Shown: piece by piece, positions 59,170 to 64,000 of the stretch
Layout of the letters: each line of letters opens with the position of its first letter
Position numbering within the stretch: position 1 is the stretch's first letter
From: Kitasatospora acidiphila
Lineage (GTDB): Bacteria; Actinomycetota; Actinomycetes; Streptomycetales; Streptomycetaceae
Direction of reading: 5' to 3'
NCBI RefSeq assembly: GCF_006636205.1
Contig: NZ_VIGB01000003.1
Span: 806,001 to 870,000 of the forward strand
DNA length: 64,000 nucleotides
The notes under the pieces: model-generated
Database searches by the model: none
Told to the model about the DNA's origin: nothing
What the model saw: only the letters and a program-made list of their open reading frames with translations
Program-made: the position numbers and the translations under genes

Positions 59170-59780
59170 CGGTCGAATCGCACCGGGGCGAACCGGCGCC
59201 GGGATCCGGGCGCGGGCAGGCCGCGTTGACGCGGTTGTGGGAGCGGCGCTGGCCCGACTGCCTGCCTGTCTCGTACCGACTGCGCGGCCCCTACCGGGAT
59301 GTCTGGGTGCGGTTCCACAGCCTCCCGGAGTCGAAGCGGTATCCGGAGGACGAGGGCGAGTACGCCATCGTGCTGGGGCGCTACAACACCGTTCTCGACG
59401 AACTGTTCGCCGGGACGGACGTCTACGTGGTCACGCCGGTCTGGACGAACGGCTCCGACGTCCCGCCGCAGCAGCCGCACCAGCCGGAGGACGGCTACTG
59501 GCGGAGCGTGCTGGCCGAGGACGACGACGATCCGGAGTTCCGCGTCTACTGCCATCTCTTCGCCATCCGCCGCCGCTGGCAGCGGGGTTGCCTCGACGAG
59601 CTGCTGCGCGACGTCGCCGACGACAAGGTGGCGGGCGTGCTGATCACCGACACCGAGTTGCGGCGCATCCACGCCCCCTACGACGGCGGGGCCGATGTGC
59701 TCCTCACCACGCCCGAGGAACGCGACCGACTCCGCAACCGGCACGGCGACTGGCTCTCAAGCCACCCGGCCGGCCTCTGA
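59166..59780 (+). CDS. DUF3885-domain protein
   Basis: A 204-residue protein whose blocks ALTRLWERRWPDCLPVSYRL, WVRFHSLPESKRYPEDEGEY and AIVLGRYNTVLDELFAGTDV match the DUF3885 family. The remainder has the motif YCHLFAIRRRWQRGCLDELL and VAGVLITDTELRRIHAPYDG, with no catalytic signature recognised. GTG 59166 overlaps the stop of the DinB gene. Function unknown; it is encoded in one transcript with the DinB protein. Confidence 0.8.
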   Translation: MTVESHRGEPAPGSGRGQAALTRLWERRWPDCLPVSYRLRGPYRDVWVRFHSLPESKRYPEDEGEYAIVLGRYNTVLDELFAGTDVYVVTPVWTNGSDVPPQQPHQPEDGYWRSVLAEDDDDPEFRVYCHLFAIRRRWQRGCLDELLRDVADDKVAGVLITDTELRRIHAPYDGGADVLLTTPEERDRLRNRHGDWLSSHPAGL

Positions 59781-59833
59781 CTGCCGCGTCCACGACCGCA
59801 GTCCCGGATGCGGCCGCGTTCCCGAATGCGTCC

Positions 59834-61114
59834 TCAGTCCCGGATCCCGGCCGCTCGCAGCCTGCGGCAGACAACCTCCCACTCCGGCGTGATGACCTCC
59901 GTGGTGCGGGCGCCCACCCCGCGGTCCTTGAATCCGCTGGAGGTGGCCAGGCACACCACCGGCCCGTCGAAGTCCGCGGCATCCGCGACGACCTCCGCTT
60001 CGGCCTGCGCTCCGGCCCCCACTCCGAGAGCGCGCAGGCCCGCGAGTCCGGCGGCGCTGGAGAGTTCCGTCCACAGGCCGGCGCGGGCCAGTTCACCGTG
60101 CGCGGCCGCGAGTTGATCGTCGGTGAGTTCGAGGGCCCGGCCGCCGCTGTCCCGGACGGCGACCACGCCGCGGTAGCCGCTGACCGGGGAGACGATGGAG
60201 TAGGCCTCGGTCGGCTCCACGGTGACCTGTGCTGCCGGGAGGCCCTTGCGCACCGCCTGGGCGAGCGGCGCGGCGGCGGCCGGCTCGCAGGCGACCATGC
60301 GCGGTAGGCGGTCGGTCAGGCCGAGGCGGCGCAGTTCGGTGAAGCCCTTCCAGACGCCGTAGAGGAGTTCGCCGTAGCCGGTGGGCACGAACACGGCTGC
60401 CGGCACGCCGAGTTCCAGGTGGATCTCGTAGGCGATGCTCTTGTACCCCTCGGGGCCGAAGGCGTGCCCGGTGTGTGTGGTGGTGAGGTTGCTGACCGGG
60501 TGCAGGCCGGTCCGCTCGACCACCTGCCGCATCAGCGGCCAGCGCGCCTCCCAGGGCACCGGCAGCACCACCGCGCCGTAGGCGTTGAGGAACGTGTCGA
60601 CCGCTGGGGGCAGCTCCGGGCCCGCGATCACGACGCACCGCAGGCCGGCGCGGGCCGCGTAGGCGGCCGCTGATGCCCCGTGGTTGCCGGAGGAGGCCAC
60701 CACGATGCCCGGCGCCCCGACCGCCACGGCCGCGCTGGTGGTGCAGCGGTTGAGGCGGTCCTTGTGGCTCCAGGTGGGGTTGCGGGACTCGTCCTTGATG
60801 AAGACCCCGGGTTCGAGCTCGATGAGCGGTGTGCCGCCTTCGGCGAGGCCCGGTGCGGCCAGCGGCGGGAGCAGCGGTGCCCAGCGGTCCAGCCCGCTGC
60901 CCCGCCCCACGCCTCCGCCCGTGGAGAACAGCGCGGGGTCGGCCCGGTCGTAGGCGTAGTCGACCTCGACCGGGTAGGAGACGTCATCCGTGCTGGTACG
61001 CGGGCAGCCGGCGGTCAGCGGGGGCCAGAGCGGATAGCTGATGCCCGGATCCCCCAGCGATCGCTGCGCGGTTGCCAGAGATGCTTCTGCTGCCAACGAG
61101 GTGTCTGTAGCCAC
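59834..61114 (-). CDS. Threonine-synthase-like PLP enzyme (fold type II)
   Basis: A 426-residue pyridoxal-phosphate enzyme: the cofactor lysine is in NPTWSHKDRLNRC, and the phosphate loop is VASSGNHGASAAAYAARAGL (SSGNHG). The C-terminal domain has AVFVPTGYGELLYGVWKGFT and VCLATSSGFKDRGVG. The pattern is that of threonine synthase and threonine dehydratase/diaminopropionate ammonia-lyase-like enzymes. No adjacent biosynthetic genes help choose. GTG 61114 lies six bases after TAGGCT and is probably leaderless, preceded by CAACGG as in the marR gene. Confidence 0.85.
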   Translation of the reverse strand: MATDTSLAAEASLATAQRSLGDPGISYPLWPPLTAGCPRTSTDDVSYPVEVDYAYDRADPALFSTGGGVGRGSGLDRWAPLLPPLAAPGLAEGGTPLIELEPGVFIKDESRNPTWSHKDRLNRCTTSAAVAVGAPGIVVASSGNHGASAAAYAARAGLRCVVIAGPELPPAVDTFLNAYGAVVLPVPWEARWPLMRQVVERTGLHPVSNLTTTHTGHAFGPEGYKSIAYEIHLELGVPAAVFVPTGYGELLYGVWKGFTELRRLGLTDRLPRMVACEPAAAAPLAQAVRKGLPAAQVTVEPTEAYSIVSPVSGYRGVVAVRDSGGRALELTDDQLAAAHGELARAGLWTELSSAAGLAGLRALGVGAGAQAEAEVVADAADFDGPVVCLATSSGFKDRGVGARTTEVITPEWEVVCRRLRAAGIRD

Positions 61115-61156
61115 CCGTTGAGCCTATCCCCCGCCCGCCACGGGCACCTGCGACAG

Positions 61157-62842
61157 TCATCCGCTCACCAGCTGTACCAGCCTGATCACCAGCACGGCGA
61201 CGGAGAAGACCAGGTAGCCGCGCAGAGTCAGGAGGCCGACGCGGCGGCCCGGGCTCATCTCGGGGCGCTTGAGAGTGTCGAGGGGCGGGGTGCGCCAGGC
61301 GGCGCGGCGTTCGGCGAGTTGTTCGCGCCGCTGGCGCCTGTCGACCCCGGCGGGGCGGTGCTCGGCGGACGGGCGGGGTCGACGCCACCACAGCACGGCG
61401 GCGGTCAGCACGCCCAGGATCGAGCAGCCCGCAATTCCCAGCAGGATCTGATGGGTTGTGATGTCGGGGTAGAAGGTGGTGACGACGGGGGCCAGCGAGA
61501 AGGTGGTGACCGCCCAGACGATCAGCCCGGCCACCGCGTTCTGCCGCGCGGTGTTGACCCAGGGCCCCAGCACCGCCTTGTCATTGGCGAGCAGCAGCAG
61601 GAAGACCACGGCGGATGGCAGTAGCACGCCGTTGAGGGCCTCGATGTAGTCGATGAACGTGCCCATCGCGTCGCCGGCGGTGAGCACCAGCGCGGCGCAG
61701 CCGGCGAGCAGGACGGCGTAGCTGCCGTAGAACAGCGGGGCCTGGCGAGGCTTCCAGTGCAGCGAGTGCCGCATGCTCGGGAAGACGTCGCCGAGGGTGT
61801 AACTGGTCGTCAGTCCGACCAGATTGGCGCCGATCAGCGAGCCGTCGAGGGTGGCCAGGGCGACCAGGGCGCCGATGCCGTGGCCGACGTAGCGGTCCAG
61901 GGCGTGGGCGGTGCTGCCGATGGTGTCGAAGTTGCCGAAGGCGTCGGTGTGGCCGAGTCCGAACGCCGTGGCCACCAGCAGGGCGAGGGCGGCGGCGAGT
62001 TCGATCAGGATGCCGGCGCCCAGGTCGATGCGCGCGTAGCGGATCCAGCGCGGGGTGATGCGCTTGTCGACGATGCTGGACTGCTGGAAGAAGAGTTGCC
62101 AGGGCTCGACGGTGGTGCCCACGATGGCGATGATGATCAGCAGCAGGGTGCTGTTCACTCCCCCGGGCAGGTTGGGCACGAACCCGGCGGCGGTGGTGGC
62201 GGCCGAGGGGTTGACCAGGAACGCCATGGGGAGAGCCGCCAGGTTGACGACCACCAGGAACACCATGAAGCGTTCCCAGATGCGGAAGGTGCCGCCGGCG
62301 ATGGCCAGCGACAGCAGCACCACGGACGCCGGGACGGCGATGTAGTCCGGTACGCCGAAGTAGCCGAGCGCCAGGGAGAGTCCGAGGAAGTCGGCCATCA
62401 CGGTGGCGGCGTTGATGATCAGCAGGTCGATGACCGAGAAGGTGCCCCAGAACCTGCCGAACCTGGCGAAGATCAGCCTGGCATGGCCGACACCGGAGAC
62501 CGCACCGAGCCGGATCACCATCTCCTGGTTGACGTACAGGATCGGGAAGAGCAGCACCAGGACCCAGAGCAGGCCCATGCCGTAGTTCTGGCCCATCTGC
62601 AGGTAGACCTGCACGCCGCCGGCGTCGTTGCCGCCGCCCATCACGATGAGGCCGGGGCCGAGCACGGCCAGCAGCATCCGCAACCGCTTGCGCCGCGAGG
62701 GAGTCCGCCCGGTCTCGGCCGACGGGATGCTCCCGAGTGCTCCGATGATGTCGCGGTTCTGGCCGCCGTCCGGGGCCGAGGAGTCGAGGGTTCCGGCCGG
62801 TGCGCCGGAAGCGGGCAGTCGGCCGGGATCGTCTGTCGTCAC
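61157..62842 (-). CDS. Nramp-like metal-ion transporter with altered metal-site motifs
   Basis: A 561-residue Nramp-superfamily carrier of 11-12 spans. The start of TM1, LAVLGPGLIVMGGGNDAGGV, occupies the position of the canonical DPGN metal-binding motif but reads GNDAGG. The TM6 metal motif, usually [MA]PH, is GTTVEPWQLFFQQS here. These changes make Mn2+/Fe2+ transport doubtful and resemble the NRAMP-related Mg2+ or Al3+ carriers (inference). The C-terminal tail is long and Arg-rich (RRPRPSAEHRPAGVDRRQRR). GTG 62842 follows GGAG. The transcript has a ~225-nt leader. Confidence 0.82.
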   Translation of the reverse strand: MTTDDPGRLPASGAPAGTLDSSAPDGGQNRDIIGALGSIPSAETGRTPSRRKRLRMLLAVLGPGLIVMGGGNDAGGVQVYLQMGQNYGMGLLWVLVLLFPILYVNQEMVIRLGAVSGVGHARLIFARFGRFWGTFSVIDLLIINAATVMADFLGLSLALGYFGVPDYIAVPASVVLLSLAIAGGTFRIWERFMVFLVVVNLAALPMAFLVNPSAATTAAGFVPNLPGGVNSTLLLIIIAIVGTTVEPWQLFFQQSSIVDKRITPRWIRYARIDLGAGILIELAAALALLVATAFGLGHTDAFGNFDTIGSTAHALDRYVGHGIGALVALATLDGSLIGANLVGLTTSYTLGDVFPSMRHSLHWKPRQAPLFYGSYAVLLAGCAALVLTAGDAMGTFIDYIEALNGVLLPSAVVFLLLLANDKAVLGPWVNTARQNAVAGLIVWAVTTFSLAPVVTTFYPDITTHQILLGIAGCSILGVLTAAVLWWRRPRPSAEHRPAGVDRRQRREQLAERRAAWRTPPLDTLKRPEMSPGRRVGLLTLRGYLVFSVAVLVIRLVQLVSG

Positions 62843-63104
62843 GTTGCTCCACTCCAAGGTCAGCGCGACACAAGCTGATTGGGCCCGCGATCGGTGCCGG
62901 TCGGCGGATCGGTCGCGGCGGAGCCGGGTCTCCGGGAGGGTCGGCCCTACTCGGGAGGACGAGAAGGGTGCCCCTGCCTGGGAGGACGAGAACCGGCCTG
63001 GGTGAAGTCGTCAGCGGCAGGCAGCACCGGCTTGCGGAAGCGTGCTGCACTCACTCGTGGCGGGGATGGAGTTCATGGTAGGGGCGGGAGAAAACGGCGG
63101 TCAA
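62843..63104 (-). promoter_or_regulatory. Promoter and long leader of the Nramp-like gene
   Basis: On the minus strand TTGACC (63104-63099), an 18-bp spacer and TACCAT (63080-63075) form a good promoter, with transcription starting near 63068. This leaves a 225-nt leader before GTG 62842. The leader contains a direct repeat TTCTCGTCCTCCC (two copies near 62992-62980 and 62966-62954) and several GC stems. No known metal riboswitch (M-box, yybP-ykoY) pattern was recognised. Confidence 0.6.
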
Positions 63105-63263
63105 CGATGGGGGATTCAGTTGCTTCCCATTGGAATTGGAACTCGGCGCTCCAAGCTGCGAACCTGCCGCAAGGGTCAGGTGGGTCAGGCCAGCGGTGTC
63201 AAAGCGCCATAGCAGTCCGCGAGATGGGCCGTGCAGTCGGGGTGGCGCTTGAGCCGGCAGACG

Positions 63264-64000
63264 TCAGCTGGTGAGGATGACCAGTTGCCGGGTCGCCCGG
63301 GTCATCGCGACATAGCGGTCGACGGCCCCTTCGATGCCCGCGCCGAAGGTCTCCGGGTCGATGAGGACGACCAGGTCGAACTCCAGCCCCTTCGACAGCT
63401 CCGGGGACAGCGACCGGACCCGGGAGGTCTCCTGGAACGCACCGACTCCGTTGTCACCGGTGCCGATCACGCAGGCGACGCCTTCGGCGTGCTCGGCGAG
63501 CCAGCTGTCGAGGATCGCGTCCAGCTCCGCAATGGAGCCGTGCCGCACGGGAATTCCGCTGCGTCGGATCGAGGTCGGCACATTGGCGTCCGGGAGGGCC
63601 GCCCGGATGACCGGCTCGGCCTCCGTCATCACTTCTTCCGGCGTCCGGTAGTTGACGCTCAGGGTCGCCACGTCGACCCGGTCGAGCCCGATCCGCTCCA
63701 GCCGGTCCTGCCACGACTCGGCGAACCCGTGCCTGGCCTGGGCGCGGTCCCCGACGATGGTGAAGCTCCGGGACGGGCAGCGGATCAGCAGCATCTGCCA
63801 CTCCGCGTCGGTCAGTTCCTGCGCCTCGTCGACGACGATGTGCCCGAACGGGCCGGCCAGCCGGTCCGGGTCGGCGGTGGGCAGCGCGGTCTCGTCGATC
63901 AGCGTGCTCTGCAGGTCGGCCCCGCGCAGCATGGTCACCGCGCCCTCACCGTCGTCATCGGCCTGGACGATGTGCTCGATGACATCGGCCATCCGTGCGC
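63264..64000 (-). CDS. HelD/HelR-type UvrD-like helicase, C-terminal part (cut by window edge)
   Basis: The last ~245 residues of a superfamily 1 helicase. Visible motifs: GHIVVDEAQELTDAEWQMLL (motif II DEAQ), RSFTIVGDRAQARHGF (motif III, GDxxQ), VATLSVNYRTPEEVMTEAEP (motif IV) and GAVDRYVAMTRATRQLVILT (motif VI). Order and wording match HelD-like RNA-polymerase-associated ATPases, including actinobacterial HelR linked to rifampicin tolerance, rather than UvrD itself. The N-terminal ATP-binding motif lies outside the window, as does the promoter, so a rifamycin-responsive element cannot be checked. Confidence 0.82.
   Translation of the reverse strand, partial: ARMADVIEHIVQADDDGEGAVTMLRGADLQSTLIDETALPTADPDRLAGPFGHIVVDEAQELTDAEWQMLLIRCPSRSFTIVGDRAQARHGFAESWQDRLERIGLDRVDVATLSVNYRTPEEVMTEAEPVIRAALPDANVPTSIRRSGIPVRHGSIAELDAILDSWLAEHAEGVACVIGTGDNGVGAFQETSRVRSLSPELSKGLEFDLVVLIDPETFGAGIEGAVDRYVAMTRATRQLVILTS

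Overview
The window is very GC-rich actinobacterial chromosome. An SsgA-like sporulation protein, SpoIIE-type phosphatases, a secreted Rpf-like hydrolase behind a c-di-AMP riboswitch, rare TTA codons and many apparently leaderless genes point to the Streptomycetaceae (Streptomyces, Kitasatospora or Streptacidiphilus). The genus cannot be fixed from sequence alone. No rRNA, tRNA, CRISPR array, prophage or intact insertion sequence was seen. The layout is accessory: small transcription units, many paired with their own regulator, mixed with gene remnants and tandem repeats.

Region by region. 1-9.7 kb: regulators (AraC, a large LuxR/LAL protein), tandem paralogous esterases, a secreted alpha/beta hydrolase, an SsgA-like protein and two gene remnants (Dps, flavoprotein). 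9.7-20.7 kb: envelope functions, namely a PDZ serine protease, a large MFS-Lnt (apolipoprotein N-acyltransferase) fusion carrying a 3 x 45-residue repeat, an AIM24 protein, a secreted phosphoesterase, an LCP cell-wall ligase, and a HIT/AI-2E pair. 20.8-25.6 kb: a secreted chitosan-degrading pair (GH8 plus GH2 exo-glucosaminidase) behind a palindromic control region. 25.7-34.4 kb: a SpoIIE phosphatase; a TetR/methyltransferase divergon with two operators; a CitA/CitB-type two-component system divergent from dctA; an AraC/VOC pair; an NAD(P)-binding protein. 34.5-39.2 kb: a Mut7-C protein, an S41 protease, a flotillin/NfeD-like pair, VOC and PPOX proteins, and a possible small RNA.

39.2-47.9 kb: a PAS-GAF-SpoIIE-ATPase regulator, an APC permease, and then the most unusual locus: a 22-codon peptide gene with a strong ribosome binding site, a hairpin, an F390-synthetase/PaaK-like adenylate-forming enzyme, and an overlapping multi-span membrane protein with a YD...GLGD aspartate pair like presenilin/signal-peptide-peptidase proteases. 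MarR, SRPBCC and PPOX genes follow. 48-56.2 kb: c-di-AMP riboswitch and rpf; YchJ; Nudix; a YCII remnant; a peptide deformylase divergent from an ArsR-like regulator with twin CTTTGCAAAG operators; an EamA transporter; an ADP-ribosylglycohydrolase; an ICL/PEP-mutase-family enzyme; and a HTH/Clp-N protein whose promoter sits inside a four-half-site dyad. 56.3-64 kb: SDR, EamA, small hypotheticals, DinB, DUF3885, a threonine-synthase-like PLP enzyme, an Nramp-like carrier with altered metal motifs and a 225-nt leader, and the C-terminal part of a HelD/HelR-type helicase cut by the window edge.

Coordinates were counted by hand. Starts were chosen from ribosome binding sites, -10 elements and domain boundaries. 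Family calls rest on recognised motifs and on my knowledge of the families; no search was run.
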